Shown piece after piece: positions 25,977-33,148 of a stretch of DNA of 56,971 bases. Under the pieces are notes generated by a model. The model was given only the letters and a program-made list of their open reading frames with translations, was not told where the DNA came from and did no database searches. The DNA is from Prevotella sp. (GTDB taxonomy: Bacteria > Bacteroidota > Bacteroidia > Bacteroidales > Bacteroidaceae), in the NCBI GenBank assembly GCA_024697405.1, contig JAILFU010000132.1, positions 1 through 56,971 on the forward strand, read 5' to 3'. Every line of letters starts with the position of its first letter. Positions within the stretch are counted from its first letter, which is position 1. The position numbers were made by a program, and so were the translations under genes.

Positions 25977-26418
25977 TACGCGCGCGCGTATATAACGCGC
26001 GCGAGAAAATACGCGCTACAAGCGCTACTTTGGCATTTAACTTACTGGATTGCAGGTCGTTGTCTGTAGCTACAGGCCTCTTTTTGGCGCTACTTTTGTG
26101 GCTACAGGCACATACTGCCGCCGTTTTGAAAAATACTGTCGCCGTTTGGAAAAATACTGCCGCCGTTTTGAAAAATACTGCCGCCGTTTGGAAAAATACT
26201 GCCGCCGTTTGAAAAAATACTGCCGCCGTTTTGAAAAATACTGCCGCCGTTTGAAAAAATACGAACGCCGTTTTCACATACCACTCACCACTTATCACTT
26301 TTCTCGCTAGTAACATCCCTGTAGCTACTAAAGTAGCACCAAAAAGAGGCCTGTAGCTACAGACAACGACCTGCAATCCAGTAAGTTAAGTGCCAAAGTA
26401 GCGCTTGTAGCGCCAAAA
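25977..26418. repeat. tandem-array element, copy A (inverted arms plus 8 x 21 bp)
   Basis: A run of alternating CG (25977-26004) is followed by a left arm of about 97 bp (26013-26109). Eight units of 21 bp (26113-26280; core CTGCCGCCGTTTGGAAAA with TTTTG/TTTGG variants) come next, then a spacer, then a right arm (26318-26415) that is the imperfect reverse complement of the left. The arms share GATTGCAGGTCGTTGTC and its complement, the palindrome CTGTAGCTACAG, and GCGCTACAAGCGC ends. Because 21 is a multiple of three, open frames run through the array, but they are not genes. Confidence 0.9.
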
Positions 26419-26483
26419 ATCAGACTTTACGAAAGTGGTAGGAAAAAAGACGAGTTTCGGTGGGTTTCGACCGCAGAGTTTGT

Positions 26484-27302
26484 TTATTTCCGCAGTTCCC
26501 AGAAAGCTACTGCTGCTGCTGCGGCTACATTGAGAGAGTCAACCTGGTGGTGCATGGGTATGCGGACGGTAAAGTCGGCCTCGGCTATGGTGGAGTGCGG
26601 CAGTCCGTCGCCTTCGGTGCCCATGATGATGGCCAGGCGTGGCTCTTCCTTCAGGACGGGGTCGTCGATGGAGATGGAGTTGTCGGTGAGGGCCATTGCG
26701 ACGGTCTTGAAGCCGAAGTGATGCAAGGCTTCCTCCTGACTTCCCCATCCGGAGGGGGATAGCCATGTCCAGGGGACGAGGAAGACGCTGCCCATAGAGA
26801 CACGAACAGAGCGGCGGTTGAGCGGGTCGCAAGAGTCGGGTGTGAGCAGTACGGCGTCGATGCCGAGGGCGGCTGCGGAGCGAAAAATGGCACCGATATT
26901 GGTGGTGTCGCATACAGCGTTGATGACGACGATGCGGCTTCTTTCCCGTTGGCCGAGGATTTCTTCCAGGCTGCAGGGCTGCGGGCGTCGCATGGCGCAG
27001 AGCACGCCGCGCGTCAGCGTATAGCCAGTGAGGCTGGCCAGCAGGTCGCGGTCGCCGGTGTAGAAGGGCACGTCATCGGGCAGGCGGGCGATGATGTCGC
27101 GGGCATCACCCTCGATGTGCCGCCGTTCGCAGAGCAGTGCCACGGGCTGCATACCGGCGTCGAGGGCCACGCGGATGACCTTCGGACTCTCCACGATGAA
27201 CACGGCTTTCTCTGGCTCAGCCTTGCTACGAAGCTGAGCCTCAGTCAAATAGCCGAACATCTGGATGCCCGGTTCTTCCAGTGACTTTACTTCAGCAATC
27301 AT
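26484..27302 (-). CDS. SpoU/TrmH-family RNA 2'-O-methyltransferase
   Basis: A 272-residue protein starting at an ATG at 27302. An N-terminal substrate-binding part (FIVESPKVIRVALDAG) is followed by the SPOUT trefoil-knot domain. Motif 1 is NAVCDTTNIGAIFRSAAALGID, motif 2 is IIMGTEGDGL, and motif 3 is IPMHHQVDSLNVAAAAAVAF. It transfers a methyl group from S-adenosylmethionine to a ribose in rRNA or tRNA. The exact target (RlmB-, TrmH- or other-type) cannot be told from sequence alone. It lies downstream of ilvC on the same strand, separated by a palindromic repeat element that probably terminates ilvC transcription. Confidence 0.9.
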   Translation of the reverse strand: MIAEVKSLEEPGIQMFGYLTEAQLRSKAEPEKAVFIVESPKVIRVALDAGMQPVALLCERRHIEGDARDIIARLPDDVPFYTGDRDLLASLTGYTLTRGVLCAMRRPQPCSLEEILGQRERSRIVVINAVCDTTNIGAIFRSAAALGIDAVLLTPDSCDPLNRRSVRVSMGSVFLVPWTWLSPSGWGSQEEALHHFGFKTVAMALTDNSISIDDPVLKEEPRLAIIMGTEGDGLPHSTIAEADFTVRIPMHHQVDSLNVAAAAAVAFWELRK

Positions 27303-27311
27303 TAATACTAT

Positions 27312-27377
27312 AACAACGAAAGAAGTAGAATTACGTTGTGCGTTATGAAAACGTGTAATTCTACTTCATTCGTTGTT
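27312..27377. repeat. AACAACGAA-ended palindromic element (ilvC downstream hairpin)
   Basis: The left arm (27312-27335) starts AACAACGAA and continues GAAGTAGAATTACG. The right arm (27352-27377) is its near-perfect complement ending TTCGTTGTT. The loop is about 16 bases. Its ends match the larger element at 29155-29314. It may also serve as the ilvC terminator. Confidence 0.85.
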
Positions 27378-27390
27378 TTATGAAATCGGA

Positions 27391-28440
27391 TTAATCCACG
27401 CTGTTCTCGGGGCGCAGCTGGCGCACGACGGCACCTGCCTGCCACATCTCCTGGTTGCGCATGGCCTCCAGTTCCTTCTCCAGTCCGGCACGGTAGTCGG
27501 GCTTTGAGTTGGAGTCGATGCTGATTTGTGCCTCGATGCCGCTCTTCACGGAGAGGTAGAGCCACTCCATGACGGGCTTGATGGCGTCGTGGAAGCGGGG
27601 AGCCCAGTCGAGGGCGCCACGCTGGGCAGTGGTGGAGCAGTTGGCGTACATCCAGTCCATGCCGCGCTCGCCAAAGAGCGGGCCAAGGCTCTGTGTCAGC
27701 TCCTCGACGGTCTCGTTGAATGCCTCCGAGGGAGAATGTCCGTGCTCGCGCAGCACCTCGTACTGTGCCAGCAGCAGTCCCTGGATGGCGCCCATCAGTG
27801 AGCCGCGCTCGCCGGTGAGGTCGCTGGTGGCCTCACGCTCGAAGGTGGTCTTAAACAGGTAGCCTGCACCGATGCCGATGCCGAAGGCGATGGTCTTCTC
27901 CTCTGCCTTGCCGCTGGCGTCCTGGTAGACGGCATACGAGCAGTTCAGGCCGCGGCCCTCGCAGAACATGGTGCGGAGGCTGGTGCCGCTGCCCTTGGGA
28001 GCCACGAGGATGACGTCGACATCCTTCGGGGGTACGACGCCCGTGCGGTCGCTCCAGTTGATGGCGAAGCCGTGGGAGTAGTAGAGGGTCTTGCCGGGTG
28101 TGAGGTGCTTCTTAATGGTGGGCCACACCTGGATCTGACCGGCGTCGGAGAGGAGCATGCAGAGGATGGTGCCACGCTGGGCTGCCTCCTCGATGCTGAA
28201 CAGTGTCTTTCCGGGCACCCATCCGTCGGCCTTGGCCTTCTCGAAGGTCTTTCCCTCGCGCTGTCCGACGATGACATTGAAGCCGTTGTCGCGCAGGTTG
28301 CAGGCCTGTCCGGGACCTTGGATGCCATAGCCGATGACGGCGATGACCTCGTCCTTCAATACTTCACGTGCTTTCTCCAAAGAGAACTCCTTGCTGGTGA
28401 CCACAGTCTCGATGACGCCACCAAAATTCATTTCTGCCAT
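27391..28440 (-). CDS. ilvC: ketol-acid reductoisomerase
   Basis: A 349-residue class I KARI starting at an ATG at 28440. The N-terminal NAD(P)-binding Rossmann motif is VIGYGIQGPGQACNLRDNGFNVIVGQREG. The acidic metal-binding residues lie in the C-terminal knotted domain (SDLTGERGSLMGAIQGLLLAQYEVLREHGHSPSEAFNETVEE). It isomerises and reduces acetolactate in the valine/isoleucine/leucine pathway in the cytoplasm. Its partner ilvD is encoded separately at 43960-45774. A long structured leader precedes it. Confidence 0.95.
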   Translation of the reverse strand: MAEMNFGGVIETVVTSKEFSLEKAREVLKDEVIAVIGYGIQGPGQACNLRDNGFNVIVGQREGKTFEKAKADGWVPGKTLFSIEEAAQRGTILCMLLSDAGQIQVWPTIKKHLTPGKTLYYSHGFAINWSDRTGVVPPKDVDVILVAPKGSGTSLRTMFCEGRGLNCSYAVYQDASGKAEEKTIAFGIGIGAGYLFKTTFEREATSDLTGERGSLMGAIQGLLLAQYEVLREHGHSPSEAFNETVEELTQSLGPLFGERGMDWMYANCSTTAQRGALDWAPRFHDAIKPVMEWLYLSVKSGIEAQISIDSNSKPDYRAGLEKELEAMRNQEMWQAGAVVRQLRPENSVD

Positions 28441-28443
28441 TTT

Positions 28444-28594
28444 AATGCTTTAATTATTTGATGATACAATTATCCCCTAGAGCCATGCCCGCCCTGCTCG
28501 AGGACAGTCGTCTTACCGGCCCTAACACCAGTTGCGCGAGCTGGCGCCGAGGGACTGTTACATGAGTGTTCTTGCTATTCGCGGTGCAAAGGTA
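28444..28594 (-). promoter_or_regulatory. ilvC promoter and structured leader
   Basis: On the minus strand, a -33 TTTG (28614-28617) and a -7 TACCTTTG (28594-28587) are 19 bases apart. The roughly 135-nt leader contains an outer stem ACAGTC / GACTGT (28553-28558 with 28504-28509) enclosing an inner stem CGCCAG / CTGGTG (28541-28546 with 28526-28531). No branched-chain-rich leader peptide is visible. It may be a riboregulator or simply a structured 5' end. Confidence 0.55.
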
Positions 28595-28658
28595 AACATA
28601 AAAAATGAAACAGCAAATACTATAGCGTCATTTTTTTCCCAAAATTTGGGTGGTGCTC

Positions 28659-28689
28659 TTTGCTTTTCCTTTTTTTTTCATTACCTTTG
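28659..28689 (+). promoter_or_regulatory. rnpB promoter
   Basis: TTTG (28659-28662) and TACCTTTG (28682-28689) with a 19-base spacer: a full consensus Bacteroidota promoter. A CCCAAA / TTTGGG palindrome lies just upstream (28638-28650), between it and the divergent ilvC promoter. Confidence 0.8.
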
Positions 28690-28696
28690 CAGCCCG

Positions 28697-29080
28697 AAAG
28701 CACTGTCCCGGCTCTGCCGCTGGCGTTTCTGAAAGGAGATGCGGGAGGAAAGTCCGGGCAGCACAGGGCGCTCCACTTCTGAAAGTAGAAGCAGTTGGCG
28801 ACAGCTGGTGAGGGAAGAAGAGAACGACCGCCCCTTTGGGGTAAGGGTGAGAAGGTGGCGTAAGAGACCACCAGCCGGCGGGTGATCGCCGGGCTGTTCC
28901 CGCTGGAGGCTGCAAGTTCATGTAAACCATCGAGCAGGAGGGTTGCCCGCCCGAGTGCCGCAAGGCTGCGATGGAGGGTAGAACGCTAGAGGCGCATGGT
29001 GACGTGCGCAGTAGATAAATGGCAGGCACTGGCCCTATGTGGCCAGGACAGAACCCGGCTTACAGGGACAGTGCTTTCTT
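28697..29080 (+). ncRNA. rnpB: RNase P RNA (bacterial type A)
   Basis: It carries the hallmark conserved core near the 5' end (GAGGAAAGTCCGGGC at about 28743) and near the 3' end (ATAAATGGCAGGC then ACAGAACCCGGCTTAC at about 29015-29062). The P1 stem pairs AAGCACTGTCCC at the 5' end with GGGACAGTGCTT at the 3' end, and is followed by a T run that serves as terminator. The length is about 384 nt, as expected. It is the catalytic RNA that removes tRNA 5' leaders. Confidence 0.96.
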
Positions 29081-29154
29081 TTTTCCAAACCCTACAGAAG
29101 ACGGTTTCACTACTTCCGCAACTTGAGTTGAGTTTACGAATGTTTTTTTTCTTC

Positions 29155-29314
29155 AACAACGAATTAAGACGAATTTCACGAATGAGACGAATTATTATAG
29201 ATTTCACGAATTATTTCACTTCTAAGAGATTGTCCTTCTATGCGCTTTTCTCAGAAATTCGTAAAAATGAAAATCAATTCGTAAAATTCGTGTAATTCGT
29301 CTTCATTCGTTGTT
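29155..29314. repeat. AACAACGAA-ended inverted-repeat element (MITE-like)
   Basis: About 160 bp. The left end reads AACAACGAATTAAGACGAAT and the right end is its near complement, ATTCGTCTTCATTCGTTGTT. Internal copies of ACGAAT/ATTCGT are repeated (TTTCACGAAT, ATTCGTGTAATTCGT). It lies between rnpB and pheS and has no coding capacity. Confidence 0.85.
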
Positions 29315-29362
29315 TATTAAAGAGGTCAAATGTAACATTTCTTTTGTTACATTTCCTAATTG

Positions 29363-30421
29363 TTAGTCGGCAGCCTCGAACTCGCGGAGGAAGCGGGTGT
29401 CGTTCTCCGAGAACATGCGCAGGTCGCTGACGCGGTATTTCAGGTTGGTGATGCGCTCCACGCCCATGCCAAAGGCATAGCCGCTGTAGATGCTGGAGTC
29501 GATGCCGCACTGTTCGAGCACGTTGGGGTCTACCATGCCGCATCCCAGAATCTCCACCCATCCGGTGTGCTTGCAGAAGCCGCAGCCCTCGCCGCCGCAG
29601 ATGAAGCAGGAGATGTCCATCTCGGCCGACGGCTCAGTGAAGGGGAAGTAGCTGGGGCGCAGGCGAATCTTCGTGTCGGGGCCGAACATCTCCTTGGCGA
29701 AGCTGAGCAGCACCTGTTTGAGGTCGGTGAACGACACGTCCTTGTCGATATAGAGTCCCTCCACCTGATGGAAGAAGCAGTGTGCGCGGGCGGTGATGGC
29801 CTCGTTGCGGTAGACACGGCCGGGGCAGATGACACGGATGGGGCTGGTCAGCTTGCCGTCCTCGGTGTGCATCTGCTCCATCACGCGGGCCTGTACGCTG
29901 CTGGTGTGGGAGCGCAGCAGGATGTTCTTGGTGACGTCGTCGGGATGCTGGCTCACGAAGAAGGTGTCCTGCATGTCGCGGGCGGGATGGTCGGCGGCGA
30001 AGTTCATCTTTGTAAACACGTGCAGGTCGTCCTCCACCTCGGGTCCGTCGGCGAGGACGAATCCCATGCGCGAGAAGATGTCAATGATTTCGTTGGTGAC
30101 GATGGTCAGTGGGTGGCGTGTGCCCAGGCGGATGGGGTAGGGGGTGCGTGTCAGGTCGACGGCCTCCTGGCCTGTGTCCTGCGTCTGACAGCTGTCGCGC
30201 AGGGCGTTGATGCGTTCCTGTGCCATCTGCTTCAGCTGGTTTATCTTCATGCCCACCTCTTTCTTCTGTTCGGCGGCCACGGTGCGGAAGTCGTTCATCA
30301 GCGCTGTAATCTCTCCTTTCTTGCTCAGGTATTTCAGCCGCAGTTGTTCCACTTCCTCAGCGTTCTTTGCGCTCAGGGTCTCTACTTCTTTCAGCAGTTC
30401 GTTGATTTTGTCGAGTATCAT
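29363..30421 (-). CDS. pheS: phenylalanyl-tRNA synthetase alpha subunit
   Basis: A 352-residue protein starting at an ATG at 30421. The N-terminal coiled coil (residues about 1-90) is followed by the class II catalytic core. Motif 2 is in RVYRNEAITARAHCFFHQVEGLYID, the phenylalanine pocket is in FPFTEPSAEMDI, and motif 3 is GYAFGMGVERITNLKY. It charges tRNA-Phe as part of an alpha2-beta2 enzyme; pheT is not in the window. A 4-Cys cluster (ISCFICGGEGCGFCKHTGW) is present, as in other Bacteroidota PheS. The ATPase-CYTH gene lies 15 bp upstream on the same strand. Confidence 0.95.
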   Translation of the reverse strand: MILDKINELLKEVETLSAKNAEEVEQLRLKYLSKKGEITALMNDFRTVAAEQKKEVGMKINQLKQMAQERINALRDSCQTQDTGQEAVDLTRTPYPIRLGTRHPLTIVTNEIIDIFSRMGFVLADGPEVEDDLHVFTKMNFAADHPARDMQDTFFVSQHPDDVTKNILLRSHTSSVQARVMEQMHTEDGKLTSPIRVICPGRVYRNEAITARAHCFFHQVEGLYIDKDVSFTDLKQVLLSFAKEMFGPDTKIRLRPSYFPFTEPSAEMDISCFICGGEGCGFCKHTGWVEILGCGMVDPNVLEQCGIDSSIYSGYAFGMGVERITNLKYRVSDLRMFSENDTRFLREFEAAD

Positions 30422-30436
30422 ATATATAATAATGTG

Positions 30437-31534
30437 TTATTTTCGTGCCAGGTTATAGTTGTAGTATTCCTTGTTGCCGGTCACCTCCTTGACGATGTTC
30501 AGGAAGGGCGGCACCTTCAGGTCCTCGCCCTCGGCGATGCCCTTTGTCTCGAGGATGATCAGCCCCTGAAGCTGTTCCAGGTAGGTGTCCACCTCGAAGT
30601 ACTGTCCTTTCCAGATGAAGCTGCTGCGCCTCTTGTGGATGGTGTTGCGCTCGGGGTCGGCCAGCGGCAGCATCATCTCGTAGAGGTGCTGGTTGATCTG
30701 GCGTTCCGTCACCAGCTCCTCGTTTTCGGCCGTCTTCTTCTTCGTGGTGTGTACAAACACCACCTTGCGCCCCCAGCAGTGCTTGCGCAGCCGCTCCTCG
30801 GCGTCGGGGTAGCCTTTCAGGTAGGTCTGTGTAATCTCGCTTTCTATGCTGTCGTCGGGCAGCAGTCCCGTCACCTTGACGATGTATTTCCGCTCCTCCT
30901 CGATGGGCTGTGGCAGTCCGAGCACATTGCTGATCTCCTTTAGCACGCGGTGCATCTTCGTCTCGAAGTCGTCGTGGTTGTTGATGACGCGCAGGTGAGG
31001 ATGTCCCGTCCAGGCGTGGATGACTTTCTTGTCGAGCGAGCGGGCTATGCGCAGCCCTTCCTCGTTCATCTGCTCCACGCGGCTGGCGTTGTTGGCCGTG
31101 GTGTAGAATTGCTCGGCACCGTCGGCGGCCGACACGAGGTGCAACACGGCATCGTAGCGCTCACGCAGCTTGGGCGTCGACGTGCCCACGGCCCGTGTGA
31201 TTTCTTCCCAAGTCTCTGGCGACATATAGGCTGAGATGTCCATCGCCCCCCTGTCGCACACCATGATGCTGGGCTTCTGACATTGCTCGGCCATGCGCAT
31301 GAACTTGTCTTCCAGTGCCAGCTGAATCTCCAGTGTGGCTTTCTCACCTTCGTAGAAGAACGCCTTGTTCTTTGTCAGGTAGTTCATGCCCGCCTGCGTG
31401 AACAGTGTAGGTACTTCGGGAATAGTGAACACCTTATAGCCCAGGCTGGAGAAGTGCTCAATCACGCGCACCAGTGCTGTGGTCTTGCCGGCGCAGGGGC
31501 CTCCCGTAAGCACTATTTTCTTGATGTCGTTCAT
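30437..31534 (-). CDS. P-loop ATPase (AAA_28) fused to a CYTH domain
   Basis: A 365-residue protein. I start it at the ATG at 31534 (MNDIKKIVLTGGPCAGKTTALVRVI), because a -7 box at 31556-31563 overlaps the upstream extension. Residues about 1-185 are a kinase-like P-loop domain: Walker A GGPCAGKTT (about 11-19) and the Walker B-like IMVCDRGAMDIS. Residues about 200-365 form a CYTH (triphosphate tunnel) domain beginning EEERKYIVKVTGLLPDD, with later basic strands (IHKRRSSFIWKGQYFEVDTYLE). CYTH enzymes act on triphosphates or polyphosphate; the substrate here is unknown. It is transcribed into pheS. Confidence 0.85.
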   Translation of the reverse strand: MNDIKKIVLTGGPCAGKTTALVRVIEHFSSLGYKVFTIPEVPTLFTQAGMNYLTKNKAFFYEGEKATLEIQLALEDKFMRMAEQCQKPSIMVCDRGAMDISAYMSPETWEEITRAVGTSTPKLRERYDAVLHLVSAADGAEQFYTTANNASRVEQMNEEGLRIARSLDKKVIHAWTGHPHLRVINNHDDFETKMHRVLKEISNVLGLPQPIEEERKYIVKVTGLLPDDSIESEITQTYLKGYPDAEERLRKHCWGRKVVFVHTTKKKTAENEELVTERQINQHLYEMMLPLADPERNTIHKRRSSFIWKGQYFEVDTYLEQLQGLIILETKGIAEGEDLKVPPFLNIVKEVTGNKEYYNYNLARK

Positions 31535-31555
31535 TGCTGTTTCCGTTTTCGACTG

Positions 31556-31563
31556 CAAAAGTA
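31556..31563 (-). promoter_or_regulatory. -7 box of the ATPase-CYTH gene
   Basis: TACTTTTG on the minus strand matches TAnnTTTG. It sits 22 bases before the ATG at 31534 and fixes the start. Confidence 0.6.
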
Positions 31564-31641
31564 CGGATATTTTTCCGATTGGCAAAAAGAAATGGTGAAA
31601 AACATGATTTTTTCTTTTTTTTGAAAAAAAACGCCGAAAAG

Positions 31642-31673
31642 TTTTGCTGGTTCCGAAAAAAGTATTACCTTTG
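31642..31673 (+). promoter_or_regulatory. tRNA cluster promoter
   Basis: TTTTG (31642-31646) and TACCTTTG (31666-31673), spacer 19: a near-perfect consensus about 43 bases ahead of the first tRNA. Confidence 0.8.
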
Positions 31674-31715
31674 CACCCGCAATCGAGAGAGATGCACTTC
31701 CAAAGGGAGTTTTTT

Positions 31716-31791
31716 GCGGAAATAGCTCAGTTGGTAGAGCACAACCTTGCCAAGGTTGGGGTCGCGGGTCCGAGTCCCGTTTTCCGCTCCA
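31716..31791 (+). tRNA. tRNA-Gly (GCC)
   Basis: Acceptor stem GCGGAAA / TTTCCGC, D arm AGCTCAGTTGGTAGAGC, anticodon loop CTTGCCAAG (GCC), T arm GGGTCCGAGTCCC. The 3' CCA appears encoded. Confidence 0.95.
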
Positions 31792-31839
31792 CATGCTGGA
31801 ATAAAGAGCGGCGCTAGGGTGGCTTAGCGTTGTTAAAAT

Positions 31840-31921
31840 GCCCAGGTGGCGGAATTGGTAGACGCGCACGTTTCAGGTGCGTGTGCCGCGAGGCGTGCAG
31901 GTTCGAGTCCTGTTCTGGGCA
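31840..31921 (+). tRNA. tRNA-Leu (CAG)
   Basis: Acceptor GCCCAGG / TCTGGGC, class II tRNA with a long variable arm, anticodon stem CACGT / GCGTG around loop TTCAGGT (CAG). Confidence 0.92.
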
Positions 31922-31951
31922 CTCTTTTTTCTGTGTGTTGACGTAAATGCT

Positions 31952-32038
31952 GGAGAGGTGGCGGAATTGGTAGACGCGCTACTTTGAGGGGGTAGTGTCA
32001 ATTGCGACGTGGGAGTTCGAGTCTCCTCCTCTTCACCA
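31952..32038 (+). tRNA. tRNA-Leu (GAG)
   Basis: Acceptor GGAGAGG / CCTCTTC, long variable arm, anticodon stem CTACT / GGTAG around loop TTGAGGG (GAG). CCA is encoded. Confidence 0.92.
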
Positions 32039-32067
32039 TTTCGACACATTTTTTCAGAGATTGAATT

Positions 32068-32140
32068 GCGGAAATAGCTCAGTTGGTAGAGCACAACCTT
32101 GCCAAGGTTGGGGTCGCGGGTCCGAGTCCCGTTTTCCGCT
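32068..32140 (+). tRNA. tRNA-Gly (GCC), second copy
   Basis: Identical over its 73 nt to the copy at 31716, but without an encoded CCA. Confidence 0.95.
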
Positions 32141-32178
32141 CTTTCTTGTATTTTTTTTAGGAAAAACATCCATTCACA

Positions 32179-32733
32179 ATGAACTTATATTTAAGGTATT
32201 TCGATAGGGAAACACTCGTCACGAGTGTGGACGATGCTATTGCTTTTTTGGCCGGTATTGACGAGATTGGAATGAATGCTGAATTGGAGAAAGACATCCG
32301 TGATTACGTTTCCAGCGATGTGTTCTATCCCAAGCGCTACAAGATTCGCCCGCGTGTCTACTTTATTATTATCAAGACCGATGCCGCCAACATGCAGGAC
32401 TTTAAGGAGAAGAAGGCCGTGCGTGGCCATGGCGACGATGCTGCCGTTGCCGACCGTGTGACGCAGTCGGCCGCTTTCATGAAGCTGAACGAGGAAATGC
32501 CTGGGTGGTATGAGGGCACGATAGACTTCAAGCGCGTGCTGATGGTGCCTGGTACGGGGAAGTTCCAGTATCGTGACACCCATTTCGTGGCCCAGGTGAA
32601 GGCCAACTCTCCTGCCGACTGCTACAACCGCATCGTCGAGCACTTGCGTTCGCGTGTTGACGAGCGCAGCCAGTTCCCCTCGGTCAAGGGGAAGAACTTC
32701 AAGTACCGCTTCCTTGGTGCCGCCAAATCATAA
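32179..32733 (+). CDS. conserved hypothetical protein
   Basis: A 184-residue soluble protein starting at an ATG at 32179 (MNLYLRYFDRETLVTSVDDAIAFLAGIDEIGMNAELEKDIRDYVSSD). It has no signal peptide or membrane segment and is strongly basic toward the end (FPSVKGKNFKYRFLG). I do not recognise a domain. Codon use and composition match its neighbours, and the reading frame has a clear ATG after the tRNA cluster, so it is a real gene. It lies 29 bp upstream of ssb on the same strand and may be co-transcribed with it. Confidence 0.8.
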   Translation: MNLYLRYFDRETLVTSVDDAIAFLAGIDEIGMNAELEKDIRDYVSSDVFYPKRYKIRPRVYFIIIKTDAANMQDFKEKKAVRGHGDDAAVADRVTQSAAFMKLNEEMPGWYEGTIDFKRVLMVPGTGKFQYRDTHFVAQVKANSPADCYNRIVEHLRSRVDERSQFPSVKGKNFKYRFLGAAKS

Positions 32734-32762
32734 CGTCTCCCGGTTAAACTGGTATAGTTCGG

Positions 32763-33119
32763 ATGAACAAGGTGATGCTTATCGGCAATGTGGGTAAAGA
32801 TCCCGAGATACGCTACGTGGACCAGAACCAGCCCGTGGCCCGTCTGACGCTGGCCACCACAGAGCGTGGCTATACACTGCAGAACGGCACACAGGTGCCT
32901 GAGCGTACCGAGTGGCACAATGTCATCCTCTGGCGCAAGCTGGCTGAGATAGTAGAGCGCTATGTGCACAAGGGCGACAAGCTCTACATCGAAGGACGCA
33001 TCCATTACGCCTCCTACGACGACAAGCTGGGCAAGCGTCAGTACTATACCGAGATATGGGCCGACAACATGGAGTTGCTCACACCAAAGGCACAGCAGTC
33101 CCCAACTCCTAACTCCTAA
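32763..33119 (+). CDS. ssb: single-stranded DNA-binding protein, short C-terminus
   Basis: A 118-residue OB-fold protein starting at an ATG at 32763 (MNKVMLIGNVGKDPEIRY). Typical SSB features are VARLTLATTER, the EWHNVILWRKLAEIVERYVHKGDKLYIEGR core and the closing ADNMELL. SSBs usually end in a long linker and an acidic DDDIPF-type tip that recruits partner proteins. This one ends AQQSPTPNS, and its last codons and TAA stop come from a CTAACTC heptamer array. The missing tip could be real or compensated by another ssb elsewhere. gldE follows 29 bp later. Confidence 0.9.
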   Translation: MNKVMLIGNVGKDPEIRYVDQNQPVARLTLATTERGYTLQNGTQVPERTEWHNVILWRKLAEIVERYVHKGDKLYIEGRIHYASYDDKLGKRQYYTEIWADNMELLTPKAQQSPTPNS

Positions 33120-33140
33120 CTCGAAACTCCTAACTCGAAC
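33103..33140. repeat. heptamer array (CTAACTC / CTAACTCG type)
   Basis: Units CAACTC-CTAACTC-CTAACTC-GAAACTC-CTAACTC. It encodes the last codons and stop of ssb and fills the gap before gldE. Every unit carries TAA in the sense direction. Confidence 0.9.
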
Positions 33141-33148
33141 CCCCAAAC

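Noticed and set aside
26102..26310. Open frames of 60-97 codons across array A with repeating NGGSIFQ / KNTAAVW heptads
   Set aside because: The frames are open only because the unit is 21 bp without stops. They occur in several frames and both strands, lack start context, and span the inverted arms.
25977..26418. Possible CRISPR array
   Set aside because: Units are contiguous 21-bp repeats without unique spacers, and no cas genes are nearby.
29085..29362. Attenuator or leader for pheS downstream of rnpB
   Set aside because: pheS is transcribed toward this region, so it is its 3' side. The structure is the AACAACGAA element.
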